From NCBI RefSeq assembly GCF_001399975.1, contig NZ_LKBD01000023.1:1-64000 (forward strand): a DNA stretch of 64,000 nt. Direction: 5' to 3'. This stretch comes from Pseudoalteromonas sp. P1-9 (GTDB lineage: Bacteria; Pseudomonadota; Gammaproteobacteria; Enterobacterales; Alteromonadaceae). Shown in pieces: positions 21,576-30,983 of the stretch. Made by a program: the position numbers and the translations under genes. Under the pieces are notes generated by a model, which saw only the letters and a list, made by a program, of their open reading frames with translations, was not told the DNA's origin and did no database searches. The stretch's first letter is position 1. Each line of letters begins with the position of its first letter.

Positions 21576-23951
21576 ATGACCAAGTCTGCTAAAATCAATC
21601 TTATTCTGTTGCTTTCAATACTGTGTAATATTCTTGTACTGAGCACTACTTTTTATGATGCTCATAAATTAAAGCAAGAGCAGGCACGCTTATCGCAAAT
21701 AGTTACAGACAATACCGAGCTACTCATCAAACTACATGAATTAGAGCGCACGGTTGGCTATTCTGGCTATATCCATCATTTTAAAAATTATGTTATTCGC
21801 AGAGATCATCAATACTTTCACGATGCAAAAGAAAGCTATGTAAAAGCACAGCGATTGATGCAAGAAATACGTGAAATGTCATCTGAATCGGATGTTGTAC
21901 AAAACTTAGCTTTGCTTGAAGCCACATTAAACGAATATAACTTTAATCTCGAAACGCATTTTTCGTTACCCCAGCAACTTACCGTTGATGAATTAGATAG
22001 CCTTGTGAAAGTGGATGATACATTAGCCGCGAATGCAGTTAATAATATTGTTGAAAAGGTATTACCAAAAATACGTCAGTCAAATAACACTTTTTTAAAT
22101 CGTATTGAAACTCAGCTTTTTTATAGCTATTTAACCTCTGCCATGATTTGTTTAGTGATTATTATATTTACTGGATTGGTGATTTGGCATATCAATAAGC
22201 TAAACCAATCGGTTGGCAAATTTGGCAAACTGTTTGATGCATCACCAGACGGTATTATTCACGCTGATAATCGTGGCAAGGTGCTTGCGGCCAATAATGC
22301 TGCACAATCGCTATTTGGATACTCGCAAAGTGAGTTTTCCGATAAATTCATTGAAGATCTTATGGCGCGTGAGTTAAAAGAGAAGCACCAAGGATATCGT
22401 AAAGAGTTTACGAAAGAGACTCAGTCAAAGAATATGCTGGACCGACGTAATGTTTACGGTATTGATAAAGATAATCAACGAATTCCTTTGCAAATAGCTA
22501 TTGGCAGCTTCTTCGAAAACGATGAGTATCAAAGCGTCAGTATTTTGAGAGATATGCGAGAGATTGCCGGGTTAAATCAAGAGCTAAAGTTCTTGAGCTC
22601 TATTATCAATGGTTTGTCGTCACATGTTGTGATTATTAATGAGCAAGGTGAAGTGATTACAGCCAATTATGAATTGCAAAATGATACTAATAAACAAAGT
22701 TTTGAGCTCGCCAATACCCAAGTATGGCAACGTGATCCAACTACCAAAAAACAACTACAAAGCGCCATTGAAAAAGTGAAAAGTACTGGCATAGAACAGC
22801 GTTTTGATAGTCAAATTTGGATCAATCAGCAGTTTTTCACTGTTGATGTTGTGGTTGCTAATCTTGATACGCAGGCAGAGTCCGCTTCTAATATTATTTG
22901 CTCTGCACATGATATTAGCGAGCGTAAGTATTTTGAACAGCAGTTGCTTGAGAATGAAGAGCGCTTCAAGCTGGTTGTAAACCATGTATCTGAGGGGATT
23001 ATTTTACTTAATAAGCAAGGGCGTATTGAATGGTTGAATGCTAAAGCCATTGCGATGTTGTCGCCGTTTACACAGGGGTTAAGCCCATGTAATTTTATTG
23101 ATGTATTTACGGAGAAAGATCAGCGAGAAATAGCCAATATAATTAATGATCTAACCACACAAAGCCCAACAAGCGAACCATTTCAGGCGCTACTTGCGTT
23201 AGATAGTGAATCGTTACCCGTTGAAGTATGTATTACGCGTTATGCAGATAATATGGAAATCAACTATTTAGCGACAATATCAGATGTGTCTGAGTTACTG
23301 GCTGCGAATGACAGGTTAAGCAAAATGCTTGCAGAAAAAAGTATTCTGCTCAATGAAATTCATCACCGCGTAAAAAACAACTTACAAGTGATAACCAGTT
23401 TATTGAAGCTACAACAGCAACACGTGCCAGAAAGTGTTGCAAACGAGTTATTGGCCTGTCAGCAGCGCATACGTTCAGTTGCGCTGGTACACCAATTACT
23501 TTATGAGCAAGAGAATAGCTCTAAAATTAACTTTGTAGAGTACACCGCCAAGTTAGCACAATTAATTCTTTTAGATGGTATTAACCACGCCCCTTACAAG
23601 GTAGAACTTCAGCTACCTAATCAGGCTATTTATTTACCGATTAGTATTATGGTGCCGATTGGCTTTGTTATAAATGAAGTACTAACGAATATTCAAAAGC
23701 ATGCTTTTCCTGAAGGCGCAGAAAAAGGGTTGATCACCATTTTTGCCGAAGAAGTGGGAGAGGGGCTGGATTTATCAATCAAAGATAACGGAGTGGGCTT
23801 TGATTTAGAGCAATTCAATAGCGCCAGCTCGCTTGGTCACACGCTTATAGGATTATTTACCAAACAGGCAAATGGTACAATAAAGGTTGAAAGTGAGCTT
23901 GGGAAATACTCTCACTTTGAGTTCCATTTTGACTTATCGTATGCGAAGTAA
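21576..23951 (+). CDS. membrane sensor histidine kinase, multi-PAS, HisKA_2 type
   Basis: This 791-residue protein has a transmembrane helix at about 7-27, a helical periplasmic domain, and a second helix at about 185-205. Three PAS-like regions follow: near 215-330 (FDASPDGIIHADNRGKVLAA), 340-455, and 460-575 (VVNHVSEGIILLNKQGRIEW). The kinase core has the phospho-His in LNEIHHRVKNNLQVITSLL, the HisKA_2 pattern, then an ATPase domain with NEVLTNIQKHAF and IKDNGVGFD. It lies 9 bp tail-to-tail from a REC-GGDEF-EAL protein, a plausible partner. The signal sensed is unknown. Confidence 0.88.
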   Translation: MTKSAKINLILLLSILCNILVLSTTFYDAHKLKQEQARLSQIVTDNTELLIKLHELERTVGYSGYIHHFKNYVIRRDHQYFHDAKESYVKAQRLMQEIREMSSESDVVQNLALLEATLNEYNFNLETHFSLPQQLTVDELDSLVKVDDTLAANAVNNIVEKVLPKIRQSNNTFLNRIETQLFYSYLTSAMICLVIIIFTGLVIWHINKLNQSVGKFGKLFDASPDGIIHADNRGKVLAANNAAQSLFGYSQSEFSDKFIEDLMARELKEKHQGYRKEFTKETQSKNMLDRRNVYGIDKDNQRIPLQIAIGSFFENDEYQSVSILRDMREIAGLNQELKFLSSIINGLSSHVVIINEQGEVITANYELQNDTNKQSFELANTQVWQRDPTTKKQLQSAIEKVKSTGIEQRFDSQIWINQQFFTVDVVVANLDTQAESASNIICSAHDISERKYFEQQLLENEERFKLVVNHVSEGIILLNKQGRIEWLNAKAIAMLSPFTQGLSPCNFIDVFTEKDQREIANIINDLTTQSPTSEPFQALLALDSESLPVEVCITRYADNMEINYLATISDVSELLAANDRLSKMLAEKSILLNEIHHRVKNNLQVITSLLKLQQQHVPESVANELLACQQRIRSVALVHQLLYEQENSSKINFVEYTAKLAQLILLDGINHAPYKVELQLPNQAIYLPISIMVPIGFVINEVLTNIQKHAFPEGAEKGLITIFAEEVGEGLDLSIKDNGVGFDLEQFNSASSLGHTLIGLFTKQANGTIKVESELGKYSHFEFHFDLSYAK

Positions 23952-23960
23952 ATTACTGGA

Positions 23961-26375
23961 TTATTGTTCATCTACTGCAAAGTGTTGTTCAGATGCACTA
24001 TGCGATTGACCACCTAGCAGTGACAAAAACAGTGATAATGGCATTGGCTTAGCATGATAAAACCCTTGCTGATGAATCGCAGGGTCTTGTGCGAAGTACT
24101 CGCTTTGTTTTGCCGATTCAATGCCTTCTACAACAACTTTATAGCCTAAAGACTTACTTAAATTCACCATGTGTTCGCATACTTTTCGTGCTTTGCTATC
24201 ATCAGGGATCCCTTCAATAAACACTCTATCAATTTTTAATATATCAAGATCAAACTGTTGTAGTAGTTCTAGTGATGAGTAGCCGCGACCAAAGTCATCT
24301 AGTGCGATGGAAAAACCAATTTCTCGTAACCGTTCAATATTTTTAATTGCAGGTGTATCAGTTAACGCCGTTTCGGTGATTTCTAATGTTATGTTGTTAG
24401 GCGAAACGTGCTTACTGCTAATAATCTCTTCAAATTTTGCAGGTAGAGACGGGTGTGAAAGCTGTTTAGCAGATAGATTTAAGCCTAGCTTTATATCAGT
24501 AAAGCCGGCGTTACTTAAATGCTCAATCGCATCGCATACTTTTTTAAGCATGAGCTCACCAAGTGGAAAAATAAGCCAGCTTGATTCTGCGATTGGAATA
24601 AAGTCATTGGGCGAAATAAACCCTGTTGCTTTGTCACGCCAGCGGCAAAGCCCTTCAGCACTTGATATTTCGCCTTTATGATCAAATATGGGCTGTAACC
24701 AAAGTTCTAACAGCTCATTTTCAATAGCAAGCTTTAAACCTTGCTCTAAAAATAATTGGTACTGAGCTGAGCTTCCCATATCTTCTTGGTAAAAACGAAA
24801 ATCATTTTTACCGCCATTTTTCGCCGCATACATGGCTATATCTGCTCGCTTCATAAGATCAGATGTATCCCTAATAGTATCATCCCACTGTGCAATACCA
24901 ATTGAGCATGTGAGAGAAATAGAGACATCTTTGCATTTGAATGGTTCTGAAATTGCTTTATTTATTGAATTAGCAATTTTACTAACGTCGCTGTCTGTAA
25001 GCTGGCCATCTAGCATTAACACAAACTCATCACCTCCATGACGTATCATAATGTCAGAAGAGCGGAATATATGTTTAAGCCGCCATGCAAATTCGGCCAA
25101 GATAACGTCACCGTATGAATGTCCGTAGGTGTCGTTGATGAGTTTAAAAGAATCAAGGTCAATAAACATAAGCGTAAATTTACCTGAATCAAAGAACTCT
25201 TGCGGGTTAGCAAATGCGCGATTCATATAAGTGCGATTATACATGCCGGTAAGTTCATCGCGGTAGGCTTGGTATTGTAGTTTGCGTTCAGCCATTTTTA
25301 ATTCTGAAATATCGGTAACTATCATTACCAATTCATCACTTTGGTCTTGATGTGATATTAATTTGCCATTAACCAGTGCGTAAAATAATTCGCCAGATTC
25401 AGTTTTAAAGGTTTCTTCTCGCCGTGAACAGAGGTCTTCCCAAGGCTGTTGGTTAATATCTTCCGCGCGCTCTCGCTTTACTATGGTGTGATAGTTTTTA
25501 TTAATCAATTGAGATAGCGTGTACCCAATTAATTTGCAAAAAGCAGGGTTTGCTTTGGTAATTTCACAGTCTTTATTGAGCACTAAAATGCCATCTGCAA
25601 TATGGCTGAATACAGACTTTGATACTTTTAACTCACGAATATAGGTTTCAGTTTCGGTAACGTCTTTCATTGCTCCGATCGGCGTATCGCCACCTTGCAG
25701 CTTGATATCGCTGGTATAGACTTCGAACCAATATTGTTCATCGCTAAGAGGCGACTTAATTCGGATTTTTTGATTGGACTTTTGCCCTTTTTTTAACAGC
25801 GATTCAACTTTCCATTTGTCTTGCTTATGTACCATGCTAATAAATTCATTAAATGGTAGCGGGCTTAAATGACCGAAGTATTTTTGTAGCATTTCGGTAC
25901 CAGTAAATACCAAATGTTCTGCTTCAGGGTTGTACTCCCATACGTTAAGGTTGGCAGCTTCAATTGCGAGTTTAAGGCGTGCTTCCGATGAGGTTATTTC
26001 ATCTTCATAACGAAAGCGGTTAAGTGCAGTTTCAATAACTGCTCTTACTTCTCTAAGGTTGTAGGGTTTTACAATATAACCAATAGGGTTAGCTGAATTT
26101 GCAGACTCGATAATGTCATCATTGGCATATGCAGTAACATAGATAATAGGAATATTTTTTATGGCATTGATTTTTTTGGCTGCATTAATACCGCTGCCGC
26201 CCGACTCAAGATTGATATCCATTAAAACAAGGTTTGGGTTTTTCTCTGTGAACAGGGCAAGTGCCTCATCTTCACTATTGGCAATACCCACAACCTCGTA
26301 ACCTAGTGACTCAAGCTCGATCTTAAGGCTTAATGCAACAATTTGTTCGTCTTCAACAATTAATAACGAACTCAT
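23961..26375 (-). CDS. response regulator with REC-PAS-PAS-GGDEF-EAL (c-di-GMP turnover)
   Basis: The 804 residues begin with a receiver domain (acid pocket VEDE, phospho-Asp at about 53 in LVLMDINLE, Lys in YIVKPYN). Two PAS regions follow, then a GGDEF domain with intact RHGGDEFV and an RSSD inhibitory site just upstream, then an EAL domain. The EAL signature itself reads EGL (AEGLCRW), but the other metal and catalytic residues are kept (NLSAKQLS, LEITETAL, DDFGRGYSS, LKIDRVF, VVEGIE). It may make or break c-di-GMP under control of the facing kinase. The balance of activities cannot be judged here. Confidence 0.88.
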   Translation of the reverse strand: MSSLLIVEDEQIVALSLKIELESLGYEVVGIANSEDEALALFTEKNPNLVLMDINLESGGSGINAAKKINAIKNIPIIYVTAYANDDIIESANSANPIGYIVKPYNLREVRAVIETALNRFRYEDEITSSEARLKLAIEAANLNVWEYNPEAEHLVFTGTEMLQKYFGHLSPLPFNEFISMVHKQDKWKVESLLKKGQKSNQKIRIKSPLSDEQYWFEVYTSDIKLQGGDTPIGAMKDVTETETYIRELKVSKSVFSHIADGILVLNKDCEITKANPAFCKLIGYTLSQLINKNYHTIVKRERAEDINQQPWEDLCSRREETFKTESGELFYALVNGKLISHQDQSDELVMIVTDISELKMAERKLQYQAYRDELTGMYNRTYMNRAFANPQEFFDSGKFTLMFIDLDSFKLINDTYGHSYGDVILAEFAWRLKHIFRSSDIMIRHGGDEFVLMLDGQLTDSDVSKIANSINKAISEPFKCKDVSISLTCSIGIAQWDDTIRDTSDLMKRADIAMYAAKNGGKNDFRFYQEDMGSSAQYQLFLEQGLKLAIENELLELWLQPIFDHKGEISSAEGLCRWRDKATGFISPNDFIPIAESSWLIFPLGELMLKKVCDAIEHLSNAGFTDIKLGLNLSAKQLSHPSLPAKFEEIISSKHVSPNNITLEITETALTDTPAIKNIERLREIGFSIALDDFGRGYSSLELLQQFDLDILKIDRVFIEGIPDDSKARKVCEHMVNLSKSLGYKVVVEGIESAKQSEYFAQDPAIHQQGFYHAKPMPLSLFLSLLGGQSHSASEQHFAVDEQ

Positions 26376-26671
26376 AACTCTATCCTTTTAATTAACTTAC
26401 ACCTGTCGCTACTATGTCTAATTAAGCGAATTCATTATCGACATCTTGTTAAGTTTAGTTGGTTTAAATTGATTCTCAAATTTATGCCACTAAAACTGAT
26501 TTAAAACATACCTTTGTCGATTAAACGTAGTGCTAATCGAGGGTTAATTTTTTTACAATAATTATGAAAATATTATGTGTTAAGCGTATATTAAGTGTTT
26601 GGATAGATAATAAATATAAATTGACATAGCGAGTGACCCTTTACACTTGCCAGTTCTCTAGGAGCATACTA

Positions 26672-27166
26672 ATGAAATTAGCTAAGGTACTATTATTAAG
26701 TGTTGTAACAATTTCACCGTTCTCAGTATTTGCAGGTGAGGCAAGTGTAACGTATGGGAAGTTCAACGATTTCACCGACGTGCGTGCAGCAAACGAAACA
26801 CGTGGTGGCTATCACAAACGAATCGAAAAGCAGTTTACCAAGCATTTTCAAGAGTTAGCTGAGAAGTTACCTGAAGGCTACAAGTTGGGTGTGACAATCA
26901 ACGATATTGATCTCGCTGGCGATGTACGTTTTGGCAGTGGCAGAGAAATGCGTATTGTTAAACCAATTCATTTCCCAAAGCTTAAATTTAGTTATGCGTT
27001 AACTGATGCCAATGGCAAGCTGGTGGATAAGGGGGATGCTGAATTAAAAGACATGAGCTTTATGGATAAAATTCGTCGTGGTCGAGACGAAGAATTTATG
27101 CACGAAAAGCGTCTTATTACAGATTGGTTTGAAGACCAATTATTATCAAAAATCGACGCCAACTAA
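26672..27166 (+). CDS. DUF3016 family periplasmic protein
   Basis: The start at 26672 is chosen because TAGGAGCATACTA precedes it and the product then begins with a clean signal peptide (MKLAKVLLLSVVTISPFSVF, cleaved near AGEA). The 164-residue protein has FNDFTDVRAANETRGGYHKR, LGVTINDIDLAGDVRFG and ADAxGxL-type strands typical of DUF3016, a periplasmic family of unknown function in Alteromonadales and Shewanella. It is monocistronic by position. A TTGACA-like element lies at 26621-26626, but its spacing to a -10 is poor. Confidence 0.8.
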   Translation: MKLAKVLLLSVVTISPFSVFAGEASVTYGKFNDFTDVRAANETRGGYHKRIEKQFTKHFQELAEKLPEGYKLGVTINDIDLAGDVRFGSGREMRIVKPIHFPKLKFSYALTDANGKLVDKGDAELKDMSFMDKIRRGRDEEFMHEKRLITDWFEDQLLSKIDAN

Positions 27167-27195
27167 TCGTTAGTCGTTTAAGAAAAATAGCGGTA

Positions 27196-27504
27196 CTATA
27201 ATAGTGCCGCTATTTCCTTGTAGAGTTTACTTGCTTGGGTTTCACTTAAATTGCCAGCAGCTTTAGACTGACCAATCGTGCTGCTTACTCGAATAACATC
27301 AGTTTGAATTTGTTTTATTTCCTGCTCAGCCACTAATTGAGATTGCTGTTGCTTTTCTCTTGCAAGCTTTGAAATATTGACAATATCCTGATTGAACTCA
27401 TTTAAATCAGTACTGATGTTAGTGTTATTACTGTCAGGTGTAACCTTTCTTGTCGTAGAAACGGCAATTTCACTTCCTGCAGTAACGGGAGATACAGCAG
27501 ACAT
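27196..27504 (-). CDS. hypothetical small protein, Gln-rich helical
   Basis: The 102 residues start MSAVSPVTAGSEIAVSTTRK, a disordered Ser/Thr-rich stretch. A helical region with heptad character (NISKLAREKQQQSQLVAEQEIKQI in part) follows, and the tail is LSETQASKLYKEIAALL. There is no signal peptide. The style resembles small flagellar/secretion accessory proteins, and a YjfB-like motility gene lies 400 bp away, but I cannot name a family. It probably shares a transcript with the 97-residue gene 42 bp upstream. Confidence 0.6.
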   Translation of the reverse strand: MSAVSPVTAGSEIAVSTTRKVTPDSNNTNISTDLNEFNQDIVNISKLAREKQQQSQLVAEQEIKQIQTDVIRVSSTIGQSKAAGNLSETQASKLYKEIAALL

Positions 27505-27546
27505 GATAACCTCAACAAAAACATTGCTGGTTAAATTATAGGCTAC

Positions 27547-27840
27547 TTACTTAAAGCTTGCTAATAACTGATGCAAGTGTTGCATTTTTATCACTACATT
27601 TTTTAGTAATGCTTGATCAACGCTTTCTTGATTTGACAGCGTTTCAACTTCACTGGCAACTTCAAGTACATATGGTTTAAATCGTTTTGCCTCGATAGCA
27701 AAACCACTATCTTTATTAAATAGCGTAGAAAATTTACCTTTGCCTTGTTGCTGTAAGGAATCTAATTTGCTATCTGCATCAATAGCTTGGCGATATAATA
27801 CTTTAAGATTGTTGTTTAGCTCAGAAATAATCGAATTCAT
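27547..27840 (-). CDS. hypothetical helical protein, weakly PriC-like
   Basis: The 97-residue soluble all-helical protein contains LKVLYRQAIDADSKLDSL, FSTLFNKDSGFAIEAKRF and KPYVLEVASEVETL. The spacing of Phe, Leu-Phe and the following 'YVxEV' helix recalls the N-terminal half of primosomal protein PriC, which is about twice as long. If related, it would be a short version or separate branch. The neighbours (a Gln-rich helical protein and a YjfB-like protein) do not suggest replication. It is divergent from the YjfB-like gene by 70 bp. Treat the PriC link as tentative. Confidence 0.5.
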   Translation of the reverse strand: MNSIISELNNNLKVLYRQAIDADSKLDSLQQQGKGKFSTLFNKDSGFAIEAKRFKPYVLEVASEVETLSNQESVDQALLKNVVIKMQHLHQLLASFK

Positions 27841-27910
27841 GATAAAAAATTACTAAAGTCTCACTATACTTAGCCGATATAGTAACACAGTTTAATTTAC
27901 AGGTGAGGTT

Positions 27911-28120
27911 ATGATGAATATATCAGGTGCAAGTTTGCCTACGATGAATAGCAGTGAAAGTGCTGAAGTACTTAGCGTGTCACTCGCAAAGCGTCAGCAA
28001 CAGGCAGATGGTAAAGCAGCTATTGCTTTAATTGAAGCTGCAACGCAAACAATGCAGTCGCTGCCAAGCCCAAGTAAACCAACTGCAAGCTTAGGTAATA
28101 ATATTGATGTTTACGTTTAG
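27911..28120 (+). CDS. YjfB-like putative motility protein
   Basis: This 69-residue protein carries a pattern of the YjfB family: short N-terminus, then VSLAKRQQQADGKAAIALIE, then a Ser/Pro-rich end finishing GNNIDVYV. The family is reported near flagellar genes, with function undefined. Two adjacent ATGs exist; the second (27914) is better spaced from AGGTGAGG. It is divergent from the 97-residue gene and is followed by a hairpin terminator at 28179. Confidence 0.65.
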   Translation: MMNISGASLPTMNSSESAEVLSVSLAKRQQQADGKAAIALIEAATQTMQSLPSPSKPTASLGNNIDVYV

Positions 28121-28178
28121 CCCTAGTGCAAACGTAAGAGGTTTATTATTAAGCTAAAAGTTATTTTCTAAGCTCCCG

Positions 28179-28211
28179 AAGTAAAGCCCCAGCATTTTTG
28201 GGGGTTTACTT
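28179..28211. terminator. bidirectional terminator between YjfB-like gene and epmB
   Basis: AAGTAAAGCCCC (28179-28190) pairs with GGGGGTTTACTT (28200-28211), with one G-T-type mismatch, and is followed by TTTATC. It can serve both convergent genes. Confidence 0.75.
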
Positions 28212-28236
28212 TTATCCTCTCGCGTTAACATTCTAT

Positions 28237-29256
28237 CTAAAAATCATAAAGCCCTAAATCTAGGGGGGTTTTACTTTTCTCTCCACCCACCTCTCTTACT
28301 AGTTTTGGTACTAAAAAGCCAGGTAATTCAGTTAATAATTCACGATGTAATGCGATTGCGTCGGCATCGGTAATTGCAAAGTGGTGGGCGCCTTGTACTT
28401 TGTCTAATACGTGCAAATAATACGGTAATACATCCGCTTCAAATAAACGTTCAGAAAGCAAAATTTGTGCTGCGACTGTGTCATTAATGCTTTTTAATAA
28501 TACCGCTTGATTTAATAGGGTATAACCCGCGCGTTTTACGGCGATAAGCTGCTTTTTTAATGCGTTGTCAATTTCATTCGCATGGTTAATATGCGTTACT
28601 AAAATCAATTTGAGTCGAGTGTGTGCGGGCATTGCTAAGAATGCTTCTGTAATACGTGCAGGGATCACCACCGGCAATCGTGAGTGAATGCGCATACGTG
28701 TTACATGGTTAATTGCTTCTAGCTTTTCAATAAACCACATTATTGCTTCATCATTAGCCATCAGCGGGTCGCCACCACTTAAAATCACTTCATTTATTTC
28801 GGGATGCTTTTCTATGTAATCAAGAGCACTCAGTAAGCTTTGTTTATTTTGGTGATTATCTTGATAAGGGAAGTGTCTGCGAAAGCAATAACGGCAGTTT
28901 ACAGCGCAACCACCACGAAAAATAAGTAACACTCTCGATTTATATTTGTGCAGCAGGCCCGGAGTTTGGTTGTTTTGCTCTTCTAATGGATCGCTTGTGT
29001 AACCTGGGTGTGTTTCAAACTCATCCGCAAGTGGTAAAATTTGTTTAAGTAATGGATCGTTTAGATTGCCTTTTTCCATTCGTGATACAAATGGAAGTGG
29101 TACTCTCATAGCAAATAGCTTTCTCGCGGCAATGTCGTCTGATAAATTTTTTGAGTCAATTTCCAGTAACTTAAGCAGTGTTTTTGGGTCGGAAATGGCA
29201 TTTGCTAATTCTTTTTGCCAGTTAGTATGCAAATTTGCTTCAATTCTTTGTATCAT
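28237..29256 (-). CDS. epmB: EF-P beta-lysylation protein EpmB (lysine 2,3-aminomutase-like)
   Basis: EpmB is a radical-SAM, PLP-dependent aminomutase that converts (S)-alpha-lysine to (R)-beta-lysine, which EpmA attaches to EF-P. The 339-residue protein has the iron-sulfur motif CAVNCRYCFRRHFPY, the AdoMet-binding EVILSGGDPLMAND, and the PLP region near ALLKSINDTVAAQILLSERL. It is divergent from efp by only 42 bp. With efp and epmA downstream, all of the core modification pathway is clustered here. EpmC (the hydroxylase) is not seen in the window. Confidence 0.96.
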   Translation of the reverse strand: MIQRIEANLHTNWQKELANAISDPKTLLKLLEIDSKNLSDDIAARKLFAMRVPLPFVSRMEKGNLNDPLLKQILPLADEFETHPGYTSDPLEEQNNQTPGLLHKYKSRVLLIFRGGCAVNCRYCFRRHFPYQDNHQNKQSLLSALDYIEKHPEINEVILSGGDPLMANDEAIMWFIEKLEAINHVTRMRIHSRLPVVIPARITEAFLAMPAHTRLKLILVTHINHANEIDNALKKQLIAVKRAGYTLLNQAVLLKSINDTVAAQILLSERLFEADVLPYYLHVLDKVQGAHHFAITDADAIALHRELLTELPGFLVPKLVREVGGEKSKTPLDLGLYDF

Positions 29257-29298
29257 TAGCCGATCAATTATGTAAAAAATTTTGCGATAGAGGAAACG

Positions 29299-29868
29299 AT
29301 GGCGAATTATAGCACCAATGAGTTCAAGGGCGGCCTAAAATTTATGTTAGATGGCGAGCCGTGTTCAATTCTTGAAAACGAAGTTGTAAAACCGGGTAAA
29401 GGCCAAGCATTTAACCGTGTAAAGGTACGTAAACTTATCTCTGGTAAAGTGTTAGAAAAAACATTTAAATCAGGTGAAAGTGTAGAAGCAGCAGACGTTA
29501 TGGATATCGAGCTAGATTATCTATACACAGATGGTGAGTTCTGGCATTTCATGAATAACGAAACGTTTGAACAGGTTGCTGCTGACGAAAAAGCAGTTGG
29601 CGATAGCGTTAAATGGTTAGTTGAAAATAACACTTGTACCATTACTCTTTGGAACGGTAACCCAATCTCAATTACGCCACCAAACTTTGTTGAGCTAGAG
29701 ATCACAGACACAGATCCTGGTCTGAAAGGTGATACTGCTGGTACAGGTGGTAAGCCTGCTACTTTAACAACAGGTGCGGTTGTACGTGTTCCTCTGTTTG
29801 TTCAAATCGGTGAAGTAATCAAAGTTGATACACGCTCGGGCGAATACGTTGGTCGTGCGCAAAAATAA
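29299..29868 (+). CDS. efp: translation elongation factor P
   Basis: EF-P relieves ribosome stalling at proline runs. The 189-residue protein has Lys34 in KPGKGQAF at exactly the position modified by EpmA/EpmB in Escherichia. [25 protein letters not shown] and [12 protein letters not shown] are family signatures. It is flanked on both sides by its modification genes and followed by a strong terminator before epmA. Confidence 0.98.
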   Translation: MANYSTNEFKGGLKFMLDGEPCSILENEVVKPGKGQAFNRVKVRKLISGKVLEKTFKSGESVEAADVMDIELDYLYTDGEFWHFMNNETFEQVAADEKAVGDSVKWLVENNTCTITLWNGNPISITPPNFVELEITDTDPGLKGDTAGTGGKPATLTTGAVVRVPLFVQIGEVIKVDTRSGEYVGRAQK

Positions 29869-29888
29869 ATTCTGATTTTATTTCGAAG

Positions 29889-29915
29889 AAAATCCCAGCG
29901 CTAGCTGGGATTTTT
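29889..29915 (+). terminator. intrinsic terminator after efp
   Basis: AAAATCCCAGC pairs with GCTGGGATTTTT around GCTA, 20 bp past efp. epmA begins 29 bp later, so its expression depends on read-through or a promoter overlapping this region. Confidence 0.88.
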
Positions 29916-29943
29916 GTTTACGCCATAATTAAGAGTAACCATC

Positions 29944-30915
29944 ATGACAGTTCAATGGCAGCCAAGTGCATCAATCGAAAACTTAAACGCGCGGGCAAAT
30001 ATCATTAAAGCAATTCGTGAATTTTTCTACCAAAGAAATGTAATGGAGGTAGAAACGCCAAGTTTATCGCAGGCAAGCGTCACCGATATTCACTTAGTAA
30101 GTTTTAGTACTCAGTTTGTCGGCCCTGGGTTTGCTAAAGGCCTATCACTTTATCTGCAAACATCGCCGGAATTTGCCATGAAGCGATTGCTTGCTGCTGG
30201 CTCTGGCGCGATTTTTCAGTTGGCAAAAGCGTTTCGTAACGAAGAAGCCGGTCGTCATCATAATCCAGAATTTACAATGCTAGAGTGGTATCGACCTAAC
30301 TTTAACGCAGCGCAGTTAATGGATGAAATTGATGACTTAATGATGAGTTTATTAGAGTGTGAAGCAGCAGAGCGTATCACTTATCAAGACGCTTTTTTAA
30401 CGCTTTTAAACTGTGATCCGCTCACCGTATCTATCGAAGAGCTTTCAGCGCTTGCCGTAGAACAAGGGTTTGAACATATTGCTGAACAAGAAAATGATAA
30501 AGATACCTTGCTACAATTGTTGTTTTGTATGTGTATTGAACCCAAAATAGGTCAGCAAAAACCTTGTTTTGTTTATCATTTCCCTGCATCACAAGCGGCA
30601 CTCGCTAAACTAAATAGCGAAGATTCTCGCGTGGCAGAGCGTTTTGAGTTGTACTTTAAAGGAATTGAGTTGGCAAATGGCTTCGATGAACTTACCGAGG
30701 GTTCTGAGCAGCGACAGCGCTTTGTTGACGATAATCAAAAGCGAGTATCACAAGGTTTACCCGAAGTTGCTATTGATGAGCGTTTTTTAGCTGCACTTGA
30801 TTATGGTTTGCCACAGTGCTCAGGCGTTGCGTTAGGTGTGGACAGGCTAATTATGTTGGCACTTGGCGCCGAGCGTATATCAGAGGTATTAGCTTTTGAT
30901 GTTGAGAGGGCTTAA
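29944..30915 (+). CDS. epmA: EF-P--(R)-beta-lysine ligase EpmA
   Basis: EpmA is a class II lysyl-tRNA synthetase paralogue without an anticodon-binding domain that ligates beta-lysine to EF-P Lys34. The 323-residue length matches GenX/PoxA. Class II motifs are visible: motif 2 in [20 protein letters not shown] and motif 3 in [36 protein letters not shown] is the conserved N-terminal region. It belongs functionally with efp and epmB beside it. Confidence 0.96.
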   Translation: MTVQWQPSASIENLNARANIIKAIREFFYQRNVMEVETPSLSQASVTDIHLVSFSTQFVGPGFAKGLSLYLQTSPEFAMKRLLAAGSGAIFQLAKAFRNEEAGRHHNPEFTMLEWYRPNFNAAQLMDEIDDLMMSLLECEAAERITYQDAFLTLLNCDPLTVSIEELSALAVEQGFEHIAEQENDKDTLLQLLFCMCIEPKIGQQKPCFVYHFPASQAALAKLNSEDSRVAERFELYFKGIELANGFDELTEGSEQRQRFVDDNQKRVSQGLPEVAIDERFLAALDYGLPQCSGVALGVDRLIMLALGAERISEVLAFDVERA

Positions 30916-30925
30916 CCCTCTCTTA
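30904..30925 (+). terminator. hairpin overlapping the epmA stop
   Basis: GAGAGGG (30904-30910) pairs with CCCTCTC (30916-30922) around a 5-nt loop that contains the stop codon, followed by TTAT. It is a likely terminator, compact and partly within the coding sequence. Confidence 0.55.
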
Positions 30926-30983
30926 TCAGTGCTAGTTTTTAAAGTATCAAAACTCTCGCTGGTTTGGTAATCCATCGCTTAGG

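Noticed and set aside
24307-24681. 124-residue plus-strand frame inside the GGDEF-EAL gene
   Set aside because: It lies antisense to a well-conserved domain and has no plausible start signal.
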